From: Pseudomonas sp. FeN3W
GTDB taxonomy: Bacteria > Pseudomonadota > Gammaproteobacteria > Pseudomonadales > Pseudomonadaceae
Direction: 5' to 3'
Length of the DNA stretch: 64,000 nucleotides
Assembly (NCBI GenBank): GCA_030263805.2
Contig: CP136010.1
Span: forward strand, 1,379,001 to 1,443,000
In this document: piece after piece, positions 50,977-60,029 of the stretch
How positions within the stretch are numbered: position 1 is the stretch's first letter
Layout: the number at the start of each line of letters is the position of its first letter
Notes under the pieces: model-generated
Database searches by the model: none
The model's input: the letters and a program-made list of their open reading frames with translations, nothing else
What the model was told of the DNA's origin: nothing
Position numbers and translations under genes: made by a program

Positions 50977-51270
50977 TACCTGGTTGACGCTGCTCTGCAC
51001 CCCAAGCTTGGAGGAGAAGCTCATCGACCACCTCCTGGTCGTGACGGGGAACCAGATCTTCACCAGCACACCGGTTGCGGCGCACGGGCTGTCCACCGCG
51101 GCACTCAATCCGATGGAGCGTGTCATGGGGCGGGCCAAGGCTGTGCAGATCCAACTCGTGGTGGAACGGCAGCAACTCACGGAGGTGCTGCAATCCTCAA
51201 GGAGGAGTTTCCAAATACCGGGCTGCGCTATTGGACGGTCCAGGTCAGTAACTTTGGGGAGTTCGTGTGA
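50969..51270 (+). pseudogene. DUF3240 protein, one-base frameshift
   Basis: A small protein of about 100 residues of the DUF3240 family, which accompanies heavy-metal RND pumps and resembles PII-like folds. It starts MPDTWLTLLCTPSLEEKLID at ATG 50969, overlapping the pump's expected stop by eight bases. Near 51195 one base (probably a C) is missing: after VERQQLTEVLQS the expected LKEEFPNTGLRYWTVQVSNF lies in the next frame and ends at TGA 51268-51270, overlapping the outer-membrane gene. A regulatory or metal-binding role is likely but unproven. Confidence 0.72.
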
Positions 51271-52505
51271 TGAAGCGCCTTGTTCCCCTGGCTCTGCTGA
51301 TCAGTGTGTGTGGCACGGCCGTGGCGCAACCTGCCGCTCCGGCAAACATTCTGCCCAAGCCGCTGGTGGTGTCGCTGCTCAACGCCGATCCCCGCGTGGC
51401 CTCGGCACGCTCCAGCATGGATGCCGCCATGCTGGAGGCTGGCATCATCCGGCGTTCGCCTTATGAATGGACGGCCACGGCAATCGGCCAGCAACGGCGT
51501 ACCGACGCTGGCCCCAACTACAACGAATGGAACGTGGGTATCGAGCGCACGGTGCGCCTGCCTGGCAAGGCCAGTGCCGACCAGGACATCAGTTCGGCAA
51601 CGCTGCGATTGGCAGATGCCACCTATGGCGAAGTCCGTCATGAAGCCGCGCGGGAACTGATGACCCTGTGGCTGGATTGGCTGGTGTCGGAGCACGCGCT
51701 CACCATCGCCAATAAAGGCCTGGCCTCAGCCAAGGAAAGCCTGGCGGCGGCGGAAAAACGCAACCGTGCGGGTGACGCCTCTAAGCTGGATGTAAGCCTG
51801 GTCAAGGCGGAAGTGGCCGAGCAACTGCGACAAGGCAACGAAGCCAAGATAAAAGCCGCTGCGAGCTGGGCAACACTGTCGCGGCGCTTCCCTGGCATCG
51901 AGCGCAAAGTGGTTGATCTGCCCATTCCTTCGGCCGAACTCGGTCAGTACGACACCTGGCGCGAGCGGATCCTGGCCGAAAGCGATGTGCTGCGTCGGGT
52001 CGAAGCCTCTCTGCTGAGAAATCAGGGGCAATCGGCCCGGGCGAAGGCTGACAGGGTGCCGGATCCTACGTTGGGGGTATTCACCGCCTCCGAGCAGGGC
52101 AACCGTGAGCGCATCTACGGTGTCAGCTTCAGCATGCCGATCCCCAGCGGGTCGCGCAGTGCTCGCTACAGCCAGGCGCTGGCCCAGGAGAATGCGGCTC
52201 GCGAGGATGTCGACCTGGCCAAACGCGAGCTGGAAGCCGGGATTGCCCGTGACGTCGAACTGGCTTCAGGTGCTTACGAGAGCTACCTGATCGCGAAGGA
52301 TGGCGCCGCTGCCATGACCCAGAACGAAGCACAGATGCAGCGTGCCTACGAACTGGGCGAGGTGGATCTGCAGTCGTTGTTGCTGGCTCGCCGGCAAGCC
52401 GTCGCATCGTCTACCAGCGCCCTGCAGGCCCACGCGGATACGCTGCGCACCCATCTGTCGCTGTTGATCGATGCCCACTGGATATGGGGGTTGGACGAAA
52501 GCTGA
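51270..52505 (+). CDS. TolC-family outer-membrane efflux protein (CzcC-like)
   Basis: A 411-residue outer-membrane factor. The signal peptide is RLVPLALLISVCGTAVAQPA. The rest is a long helical barrel with two TolC-like halves; a long coiled-coil stretch lies at about residues 115-195 (LTIANKGLASAKESLAAAEK). It begins at ATG 51270, overlapping the DUF3240 stop (TGATG), so the operon order is adaptor, pump, DUF3240, channel. It is complete and followed by a terminator. Confidence 0.9.
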   Translation: MKRLVPLALLISVCGTAVAQPAAPANILPKPLVVSLLNADPRVASARSSMDAAMLEAGIIRRSPYEWTATAIGQQRRTDAGPNYNEWNVGIERTVRLPGKASADQDISSATLRLADATYGEVRHEAARELMTLWLDWLVSEHALTIANKGLASAKESLAAAEKRNRAGDASKLDVSLVKAEVAEQLRQGNEAKIKAAASWATLSRRFPGIERKVVDLPIPSAELGQYDTWRERILAESDVLRRVEASLLRNQGQSARAKADRVPDPTLGVFTASEQGNRERIYGVSFSMPIPSGSRSARYSQALAQENAAREDVDLAKRELEAGIARDVELASGAYESYLIAKDGAAAMTQNEAQMQRAYELGEVDLQSLLLARRQAVASSTSALQAHADTLRTHLSLLIDAHWIWGLDES

Positions 52506-52513
52506 GTTGTTGC

Positions 52514-52537
52514 GTTGCCCGGCATAGGCCGGGCAAC
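52514..52537 (+). terminator. terminator of the RND operon
   Basis: GTTGCCCGGC pairs with GCCGGGCAAC around a short loop (ATAG region), followed by CTTTC. The stem is strong but the T-run is weak. Confidence 0.75.
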
Positions 52538-52647
52538 CTTTCAGAATCGTAATGAGTTACTCATGCTCCGGTTAGTTTTCGGCAGCAATGATAGGAAACG
52601 GCCAGTGACCACAGCTGAATAATAAACGGCCGTCCTATCTCAATAAG

Positions 52648-53177
52648 GGAAGGTCTGAAGTAACCCTGTATTTCCGGTCGACTTCAGCCCTTGCTGCTTT
52701 TGAAAGCGGGCCGTCGATCAAAATCGACCAGGTAACCCGCTCAGTTCTCCGTTTTTGGCCGCCGCGAGCACCTCGCAGCAGCCATTTTCCGCATTACAGG
52801 TGCACCTTTCCTGCGGTAGTCAGCAAATGTCGGCGCGCCATCCATAGGTTCGACAGCGCGAACAGCGTCACCAGCTGAGCGGTGTTCTTGGCCAGGCCAC
52901 GGAAGCGCACCTTCACGTAACCGAACTGGCGCTTGATCACTCGAAACGGGTGCTCGACCTTCGCTCGCACTTGTGCCTTGGCCTTCTCGATCTTGCGCTT
53001 GGCTTTGTACAGGGCGCTGCGTTTATCGAGCTTCTTGTAGGTGCTGCGGCGTGCTGCGACCTGCCAGATCACTTCGCGGCCCGCATGTTCGGGGCGCTTT
53101 TCGACGCCGGTGTAGCCGGCATCGGCGCAGACGACGTTCTCGTTACCGTGCAGCAGTTTGTCGACCTGGGTGATATC
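52648..53177 (-). mobile_element. IS5-family remnant, right, with transposase C-terminus
   Basis: The element's outer end (GGAAGGTCTGAAGTAAC) is at 52648. The minus-strand coding part 52794-53177 encodes the C-terminal domain of an IS5-family transposase: DITQVDKLLHGNENVVCADA, then VEHPFRVIKRQFGYVKVRFR with the catalytic Glu region (Y-(2)-R-(3)-E type sequence). It is cut at 53177 by the inner Tn3 end. The last 149 bases (52648-52796) match 36806-36954 in inverted orientation. Confidence 0.85.
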
Positions 53178-53267
53178 GGGGTTTGGGGAGCAACGGAACA
53201 GAAAGTGCACTTAAGCCCAGCGCCTGCCCGCAAACCCTTGTGGCGTCTGGTTAGTTCGGGAAAACCA
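53178..53267 (+). repeat. inner Tn3-type end, right arm (about 90 bp)
   Basis: This begins GGGGTTTGGGGAGCAACGG and matches 35867-35956 in inverted form. It forms the left end of the right arm, whose other end is the outer repeat at 54330-54368. It interrupts the IS5-type transposase. Confidence 0.88.
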
Positions 53268-53390
53268 AGGTTTTGCCGAACTCTATCGAGGAATGGCTCG
53301 GTTCGTTAAGCTCCCCACGCTACGGTTCAAATAACTGGTACGCTTTATCAAAGTTCAACTATTACTAACGTAGTCGAGTAAACGGTACTT
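53268..53390 (+). promoter_or_regulatory. probable res site of the right arm
   Basis: The 120 bases between the Tn3 end and tnpR are AT-richer than their surroundings and contain imperfect inverted motifs (for example AACTGGTACGCTTTATCAAAG and CTAACGTAGTCGAGTAAACGG). Resolution sites normally lie just upstream of tnpR. The assignment is by position; I cannot define subsites. Confidence 0.45.
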
Positions 53391-53393
53391 TTG

Positions 53394-54328
53394 ATGAAGA
53401 TCGGTTATGCGCGAGTGAGCACTCGGGATCAGAAAGCCGACCTACAAGTCGATGCCCTGAAACAGGCCGGGTGCGAACGCATCTACCAAGACATCGCCAG
53501 CGGCGCGAAAAGCGCCCGTCCGGAACTGGACAAACTGCTGGCCAACGTGCGTCCGGGTGATGCCGTGGTGATCTGGAAACTGGATCGCCTCGGGCGCTCG
53601 CTCAAGCACCTGGTCGAGCTGGTCGGCGAGCTGGCAGAGCGTAAGGTCGGCTTGCAGAGCCTGAATGACCCCATCGAACCACCCATGCCCAAGGCCGCCT
53701 GGTGTTCAACCTGTTCGCCTCGCTGGCCGAGTTCGAGCGCGAGCTGATCCGCGAGCGGACTCAGGCGGGCCTGTCGGCCGCACGGTCGCGGGGCCGGATC
53801 GGTGGCCGTCCCAAGGGTCTGCCCGCCAAGGCCGAGGCCACCGCCATGGCGGCGCAAACGCTGTACCGCGAGGGTCGCCTGAGCGTCAGCGCCATCGGCG
53901 AGAAGCTACACATCTCCAAGAGCACACTGTACAGCTACCTGCGCCACCGGGGTGTCGAGATCGGCGCATACCAGAAGAGCGCCCGGTCACGCGATCAGCA
54001 GATCACGGCCTCGTCGTCATCGCCGGCAGAGCCGCCCGCTGTCGAGCGGGTGGCCACCGTCACCCTGCGCCTGGCGGTGGTGAATAACAGCAAGTTCGTG
54101 CGCGGCCGGAAACGGGCCAAGGAGAACATCGAGCGCTACTGCCTGGAACCCTACGGCATGAAACGGCTGGAGTCGGGCCACTACGAGTTGGCCATTTCGT
54201 ATCGAAGCGACGACGAGCTGGACAAGACCGTGCACGACCTGCTGACCGAGATCAGCCAGGAAGCCGACATGCGCAACTGCTTCATCGAGGCGGATGCCTG
54301 GGAAGAAGGCACCGAGCGCAGGTGGTAG
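53394..54328 (+). pseudogene. tnpR: TnpR serine resolvase, one-base frameshift, with C-terminal extension
   Basis: A serine recombinase starting MKIGYARVSTRDQKADLQVD with the catalytic Ser in ARVSTRDQ (residue 10). The catalytic domain continues IWKLDRLGRSLKHLVELVGE; near 53677 one A seems missing (GAACC for GAAACC), and LVFNLFASLAEFERELIRER lies in the next frame. A helix-turn-helix (LSVSAIGEKLHISKSTLYSY) follows. The C-terminus is extended by about 120 residues beyond usual resolvases (LRLAVVNNSKFVRGRKRAKE), a feature of some Tn3 relatives. As written, the protein is broken after about 100 residues. Confidence 0.85.
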
Positions 54329-54329
54329 G

Positions 54330-54368
54330 GCTTACGTTGGTTTTTGGTTCCATTGCTCCCCAAACCCC
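54330..54368 (-). repeat. outer terminal inverted repeat, right (39 bp)
   Basis: The exact inverted copy of 30710-30748, ending CTCCCCAAACCCC at 54368. It is followed by the second copy of the AGTAC duplication. Confidence 0.93.
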
Positions 54369-54373
54369 AGTAC
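54369..54373. repeat. 5-bp target duplication, right copy (AGTAC)
   Basis: This matches 30705-30709. It lies in the ginA reading frame. Confidence 0.93.
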
Positions 54374-55067
54374 CAAACCCTCAGTGATGGTGCGAGAGCG
54401 TAAGCGATTGACCAAATTCCTGACCAAAGATCAGGCAAAGGTTTGCCTCGCCCTTGATGCAGATCCGAGTCACCGGATCTTGTTCCATCTAATGGTTCGT
54501 ACTGGCCTTCGCTCCTGCGAGGCTCGCACTTTCCCTCTCAAGTACATCTTTAATCCTCGGCTGAAGAAGGGCCTACGTCCTGGGCAAATGATCAGCGTGG
54601 CTCTTGAACCATCGGACATGCATCTCAAGTACAACCGTCCGAGGACAATTGACGTGCCTTGGTCGCTGATGGAGGAAATGTGGTCGTACACGCTTCATAA
54701 GCGCGAAGTACGGAAAGCGACCGGCAACGGACGCACCACGGCCTTGGTGCTGACCAAGGAGGGGCGGCAATACGCGAAAGACTCTATCGTCGACGTGATG
54801 AAAGCGTATGAGCGCAAGTGCGGCTTTTATGTTAGGGCCCATATGCTTCGCCATACCTATGGAACTTATACCCTTCTTGCATTGCGAAAAAGCCGAGATT
54901 TTAAAGGCGAGCCGTTACTCTATGTCCGAGACAGAATGGGGCACTCCGACATTCAAACAACAATGGTGTATCTGCATCTAATTAATCAGCTAGAGGCTCA
55001 GTCTGTTCTTGCCCATGAGGATGAGATAGACATGATGTTTATGGCCGGCTCTACTCCAAGCGCCTGA
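54374..55067 (+). pseudogene. ginA: ginA 3' part: catalytic domain of tyrosine recombinase
   Basis: The catalytic half of the first recombinase. The active-site residues are visible: Arg in MVRTGLRSCEARTFPLKYI, His-x-x-Arg in HMLRHTYGTYTLLAL, a second His/Trp-type position in DRMGHSDIQTTMVYLH with the nucleophile Tyr in that last segment (TMVYLHLI). It continues from the 5' part at 30709 in the same frame. It lies ten bases before ginB. Codon use is moderately AT-rich, as in ginB and ginC. Confidence 0.87.
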
Positions 55068-55077
55068 GGTACTACTG

Positions 55078-56694
55078 TTGGCCCGAAAGAAAAGCTATAA
55101 GGCCGAGATGCATTCGGTCACTAAAGGATTCGAGACCGTAGAGAATAAGCTTGTAATCGATCTCCCGAAAAATCCTCGGAATGTAACTAAAATTGATCAC
55201 ACTCAGTACATTGGGCTTGGCTTTGACGCATGGGCCATTCAGAGCACTCATGTAATCAGGGCGCTGGTCAATGGAGGGAACTTCTCTCTGGCTACTCTTG
55301 TAGGGTACTCCAGCTATGGCCTTCGATATTTCATGGCCTTCTTGAAAAGCGGAGCGATTGATTCACCACCGTCATCCCCCAACAGTCTAACTAGACGGCA
55401 TCTTGATCGATATGTTTCTTGGTTGAAGCTAAAATATCCAAACGGGTCGACTGCAAAGAACTATTACACTTCACTGAGGTCATTGATCATCAGTCTAATT
55501 GAATACGGATTCATTGAGACAGACAAAGATAATTTTCTTCCAGTTGTTCCTTTCCCGAATAACGCGAAATCCACCAATGACGCGAAGCCGCTCAGCCTCT
55601 CGGAAATGCAGGGTCTTATAACTGCACTAAAATCAGACTTAATAGCTATTCATAAGGGGTTATTCCCTGGGAATGACGCTGAAGCAATGACGGTCTTGTT
55701 ACTGATTACAGCCGCCAGATCTGGCATTAACACTACGCCGCTCCTAGAAATGTCTAGAGATGCGCTCCAGCCACACCCATTCATCCCTAATCTTCGACTT
55801 TTGAACACCGTAAAAAGACGCGGAAAGGGTGCTCAGAGCAAAACCATTCGACAGACGGGACTGCATGACGAATACAACTCAATTCCTTTAGATGGGGTTG
55901 CTGTTGTAAATAAGGCTTTGTCAATTTCTGAACCACTGGTTGGGTTTGCACCTGAGAATATTAAGTCGCATGTTTGGCTATATAGATCCGGACAGAATGG
56001 GCATGGTCATAAGATAGTCGCGCTTGCTTCCAGCACGTTATTTCAATCAACGAAGAGTATTTGTGCGCGACACTCTTTGAAGGATGATCAGGGCAAGCCG
56101 CTGATCGTTAATCTCAGTCGTCTTCGAAAGACTATGGAAAGTAGGCTTTGGAAGCTCAGCGGCGGCGACCTACTGGAAGTGTCCGCCGTGATGGGCCAGT
56201 CCCCTAGCGTCGCTGATAACCATTATTTGAAGATAAATGACGAGATCAGGGTTGAGGGAGCGATCTTCGTCGGATCGGCTTTCACCGATCAGCTGCGTGG
56301 CATCAATGTCACACCGACACCCCCAGGAGGCTGTAAAGATAGCCTCTATGGAAGCCTGGCGCCCAAAGATGGTGTCACCCATTGTTCCGAGTTCATTCAT
56401 TGCTTGACATGTCCTAGTTACGCAATTGTCGGTACTCTTGATGACTTGTATCGACTGTTCAGCTATCAGCAGTTTCTGCGCGCGGAGATGGAGTATTTTT
56501 TAACGGATGAGTGGGCGGGATGGCGCAAACGCCAAGGCGATTTCATCAGGCTCATTGACGAGTTTACGTCGAGAAAATTTAATATTGAACTGATCGAGGC
56601 GGCTAAAGCCAAAGCGAAAATGTCCCCTCATCCGTTCTGGGGATGCAAGATTGAGTTTATGCGGAAAATTCGAGGGGGCGATCTTGTCGGCTAA
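55078..56694 (+). CDS. ginB: GinB, second tyrosine recombinase of the island
   Basis: A 538-residue tyrosine recombinase-like protein beginning at TTG 55078 (MARKKSYKAEMHSVTKGFET), with GAGG upstream. A core-binding part (about residues 55-160) precedes a catalytic part with Arg in LITAARSGINTTPLLEMS, RLRKTMESRLWKLSGGDLLE where the usual HxxR is replaced by LRKT, and Tyr in DNHYLKINDEIR. A Cys/His cluster (HCSEFIHCLTCPSYAI, about 444-460) near the end resembles a zinc site. It is the middle gene of the gin operon. It resembles the TnpB class of Tn554-like modules. Confidence 0.87.
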   Translation: MARKKSYKAEMHSVTKGFETVENKLVIDLPKNPRNVTKIDHTQYIGLGFDAWAIQSTHVIRALVNGGNFSLATLVGYSSYGLRYFMAFLKSGAIDSPPSSPNSLTRRHLDRYVSWLKLKYPNGSTAKNYYTSLRSLIISLIEYGFIETDKDNFLPVVPFPNNAKSTNDAKPLSLSEMQGLITALKSDLIAIHKGLFPGNDAEAMTVLLLITAARSGINTTPLLEMSRDALQPHPFIPNLRLLNTVKRRGKGAQSKTIRQTGLHDEYNSIPLDGVAVVNKALSISEPLVGFAPENIKSHVWLYRSGQNGHGHKIVALASSTLFQSTKSICARHSLKDDQGKPLIVNLSRLRKTMESRLWKLSGGDLLEVSAVMGQSPSVADNHYLKINDEIRVEGAIFVGSAFTDQLRGINVTPTPPGGCKDSLYGSLAPKDGVTHCSEFIHCLTCPSYAIVGTLDDLYRLFSYQQFLRAEMEYFLTDEWAGWRKRQGDFIRLIDEFTSRKFNIELIEAAKAKAKMSPHPFWGCKIEFMRKIRGGDLVG

Positions 56695-58423
56695 TAGGAA
56701 CTCCAAGGCAGCTCTCAAGGCCTATGATGTACTGTTCGCGCAACCTGTAACAGCCTCGGGCCTAAGCAAGGCTGAGCGAGATGCGATAGTTGTTAGTGCG
56801 ATTGTTAATGATCATGGCGAAACTTTTGTATTAAGCAGATTTGGTGATGCTCGGTGGGATCTTCGGCCATTCTTTGATCAATCTAACGTAAGCGAGGGGC
56901 ACAAGTATGTCAGTTGGGACTTTAATCTCCCACCTGAGATGATTGATGACTGCAAGGCAGTCGCGTATGCATGGTTCAAGAGAGGGCTCCCAGGGTCAAA
57001 GCCACCTGTCGCCAGGGGGATCACAACTCTCGTCAGCGCCAGCGTAATTCCGTTCATTCGTTGGCTTAGTGGCTTGGGAATTGAACGGTTTTCCGATGTT
57101 CGGCCTATACATATCAGCAATTACATACATCATTGCAAGTCAGAATCATTGAGGCCGATGCCTCTTTATTCCAGGCTGCGGATAATTGATTTTTTATGGA
57201 TTTTCTCTGTCGAAACCATTTCCCCTCTTCAGTATTTTCCATGGGGAGAGTCGTCCCTGTGGCGAGTTAGCGGAATTGGAGAAACAAGGGGCAGTTCAGC
57301 TGCTAATAAGAACACCGGTAGGACGGATATAATTCCACCAGACGATCAGGCGAAGATATTTAATTACTGCGAGCAGGTCGTCCATGAGGCGAAAGAAGAT
57401 TTGATGGTCACCGGCATTGGCACCTTTACTCGCCGCAGCTCCAAAATGATTAATTGTCGTGATGCTGTCTTATACATCGCGTCAATTACCAGCGGCATGC
57501 GTAACGAAGAAGTCATCGGAATTGAAGTCGGTGCATGGCGAAAAGAGGTGGTGGATGGTGTTACTTACTGCTGGGTAATCACGACCGAGCATAAAACAGG
57601 AAAGGGGCGAGTCGAATATCTTGTCCCTGAGCTTACGCTGGATGCGTTAAATCTCTTTGCCATGTGCTCAACCCCAATGAGAAGAGAGCTTGAGGCGGAG
57701 TTGAGCGACCTTGAACTGTCGCCCAACTCAACTGACTCCGCTGATCTTTTGCTTCGATTGGAGAAGGCCAGAAAAGACTCGAAGAGACTGTTCCTCTGCT
57801 TGAATGGAAGCGGCAACAAAACCGAGCGTGTTGGACACATCGAAGTGCTCAGCGCCGCAGGTTCCAATGAGGCCTTCAAGCGGCTCGCAAAAGCCGCTGG
57901 AAGTGATTGGCCATTGCGGACTCACCAGTGCCGTCGCACCTATGCCCGGTGCTTTGTAGAGTCTCGTATGGGGCGTGCTTCGCTTGTATTCCTCAAGTGG
58001 CAGTTCAAACACAGCAGTATGAGCATGACTCAGCTCTATGCCTCCAACCCCCTTCAGGATCTCACGTTGTTCGATGAGATCCTCCAGCAGATGACCGAAT
58101 TCAAAATCGACCTGATTGAATCTTGGCTCGACGATCAGCCATTGGCCGGAGGCGCAGGAGAGAGGATCGTTGAGTTGCGGGCTATTCCGGTCAAGAACAG
58201 GGCCGCTCTACTGGCCCAAACTGCGCCTCATGCGAATATTCGGGCGACTGGCCATGGCTGGTGCATTGCCACAGAGCGCGGATGCGGAGGTGCGGGCTTA
58301 TACGAGGCGACACGGTGCCCTGGGTGCAAGCATTCGGTAATTGATGAGACATTCGCCGGCACTTGGCATGCTATCTACTCGGGGTATCCGGAATTTCTGG
58401 TTGATAAAATGCCAAAGATGTAA
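56684..58423 (+). pseudogene. ginC: ginC 5' part: third tyrosine recombinase, 3' end replaced by ISL3 insertion
   Basis: A large tyrosine recombinase beginning at TTG 56684 (LSANRNSKAALKAYDVLFAQ), overlapping ginB, with GAGGGGG five bases before. Catalytic residues include Arg in ITSGMRNEEVIGIEVG, HQCRRTYARCFVES (HxxR) and Tyr in MSMTQLYASNPLQ. Near the end is a Cys-rich stretch (CIATERGCGGAGL, CPGCKHSVI). At 58381 the native frame enters the ISL3 end and stops at 58423 after 14 foreign codons. The missing 49 codons are at 61374-61520. The catalytic core is whole, so some activity could remain. Confidence 0.86.
58374..58381. repeat. 8-bp target duplication, left copy (TCTACTCG)
   Basis: TCTACTCG precedes the left end of the ISL3 element; the same eight bases follow its right end at 61366-61373. 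ISL3 elements make 8-bp duplications. In ginC these bases encode I-Y-S. Confidence 0.95.
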
Positions 58424-58557
58424 AGAAGAAAATCTTTCTCAGCGGATTATCTGATTGATCCTCTTCAGCCTACTCTACTGCCAATTTTCTGTTTCCACCT
58501 TCGCCTGAGTCTTCATAGCGATGCTGACTAGGGAGGACAGCGAGAGCTGGGCAAGCG

Positions 58558-58872
58558 TCAAAGCGGTTCTGGTTCATGCGCAATCCGAACACCTGCACAA
58601 CATTCCTCTTGTAAGAAACCGATCAAATTCTCTAGGTGCCCATACTCGGGTATACAGACAATCGTGCGGCTATGTTTCTCCTGCCAGATCAGCCCTACCT
58701 TGGCCATGCGCGCAAGGTGATGTGATAGCGTCGAAGCAGGAATACCCAGCCCCTTCTGGATATCTCCGACCGAAGCCCCATCATGGCCAGCTTTGACCAG
58801 AAAGCGGAACACGGACAGTCGGTGACTATTCCCTAGCTCAGCTAAGCTGGCTGCAACCTTTTCGTGATCCAT
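58558..58872 (-). CDS. ArsR/SmtB-family repressor
   Basis: A 104-residue winged-helix repressor with ATG at 58870-58872 (MDHEKVAASLAELGNSHRLS); an upstream ATG at 58884 is possible. The recognition region is SVGDIQKGLGIPASTLSHHL (about 35-54). An adjacent Cys pair in FLQEECCAGVRIAH near the C-terminus may bind a thiophilic ion. It is divergent from the permease gene; the interval holds repeated CTAGAATTATA / CTAGAAATATA motifs that may be its operator. Confidence 0.85.
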   Translation of the reverse strand: MDHEKVAASLAELGNSHRLSVFRFLVKAGHDGASVGDIQKGLGIPASTLSHHLARMAKVGLIWQEKHSRTIVCIPEYGHLENLIGFLQEECCAGVRIAHEPEPL

Positions 58873-58983
58873 AGCACGCCCCAATAATTCGATGTTTCTA
58901 GAATTATAGTTGACAGGTCGGATAAACGCAAGTAGGCTGCGTACATCATTTCGACAATACTAGAAATATAGGAGTAATATTGA

Positions 58984-60017
58984 ATGTCATCTCAACTCCA
59001 AGACGCTCTAGGCATGTTCGCCTTTCTCGCTATCGAGCTATCGGTTTTATTCATTGGCATTAGCTTGCTGGTCGGAGTTCTTCAACGTCACATCCCACCA
59101 TCCAAGGTGGAAGCGTTACTGACTTCCAGTGGGAAGCGAGGCTATTTTCTTGCTGCTGGTTTAGGAGCTATAACGCCCTTCTGTAGTTGCTCGACTATCC
59201 CCATGTTGAAAGGGTTGATTCGGGCACGGGCCGGTTTTGGGCCGATGATGGTGTTTCTTTCTCATCTCCGTTGCTGAATCCTATCGTCGTCGGCCTGCTG
59301 GTTGCCACGTTTGGATGGACACTTACTGCTATCTATGTGCTCGCCGCTTTGGTGGTCGCGGTAGGTGCCGGATGGCTGCTTCACACGCTTGGCTTCGAGC
59401 GTTATGTGCGCCGGACGGCGACACAAGAGAGCAGTGGATGTAGTTCATCAGCAAGCCCGTGCAGTGCTACATCGACCGCATCGAGTTGCGGCACCAACAG
59501 CTGCGACACCACTCCGAAGACGGCTTCTTGCGGGGCTGATAGGAAGACAACAGTCTCTACGTCTAGCGAATGCTGTGACAGTCAACCCACTGTCACGGTT
59601 AAGAAAGAAGGGAAGTACAGTGGTGTGTGGCGGGAAGCTTGGTCGGACTTTATCGATGTGTTGCCTTACCTGCTCATCGGTATTGCGATTGGCAGCGTGA
59701 TCTATGGTTTCATGCCCACTGACTTATTGGAGCAGTATGCAGGCCCAGATAATCCCTTTGCCATTCCAGTTGCCGCTGTCATCGGCGTGCCGTTGTATAT
59801 TCGCGCTGAAGCCGTCATACCTCTGGCAGCGGCTCTGATGGCCAAAGGCGTGGGTGCCGGGACGGTGCTAGCGTTGATCATCGGCAGTGCCGGAGCCAGC
59901 CTGACTGAGCTCATTCTGTTGCGCTCTTTGTTCACGCTGAAGCTTTTAGCGGCGTTTTTAGCAGTCATTTTTGCTATGGCGATGATTGCCGGTTACGCCA
60001 CCTACCTGTTTTTCTGA
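58984..60017 (+). pseudogene. permease (COG0701/DUF318 type), one-base frameshift
   Basis: A membrane permease of about 345 residues with two halves of four segments. The first half is MSSQLQDALGMFAFLAIELS with the motif GLGAITPFCSCSTIPMLKGL. Near 59258 one T appears to be missing (CTTTC for CTTTTC): the expected FLFSSPLLNPIVVGLLVATF continues in the next frame to the stop at 60015-60017. Between the halves is a Cys/Ser-rich loop (SSGCSSSASPCSATSTASSC). Relatives include arsenical or metal-linked permeases. Under ArsR-type control it likely exports a metal or metalloid species. Confidence 0.82.
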
Positions 60018-60029
60018 TCAAGGCGGGAG

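Larger units (their letters stand above)
30710..54368. mobile_element. 23.7-kb Tn3-family composite (pseudo-compound) transposon
   Basis: The unit is bounded by identical 39-bp inverted repeats (30710-30748 and 54330-54368, beginning GGGGTTTGGGGAGCAATGG) and by a 5-bp duplication AGTAC. Inside, a second type of Tn3 end (beginning GGGGTTTGGGGAGCAACGG) occurs as inverted copies at 35867-35956 and 53178-53267. The left arm therefore holds merRTP, tnpA and a toxin-antitoxin pair, and the right arm holds res and tnpR. Between them is a 17-kb segment with metal-resistance genes. The arms lie in opposite orientation, as in compound elements that move by their outer ends. Confidence 0.88.

Noticed and set aside
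53394..53747. A short intact invertase gene
   Set aside because: The frame ends in nonsense residues after PMPKAAW, and the rest of the resolvase continues in the next frame; it is a frameshifted tnpR.
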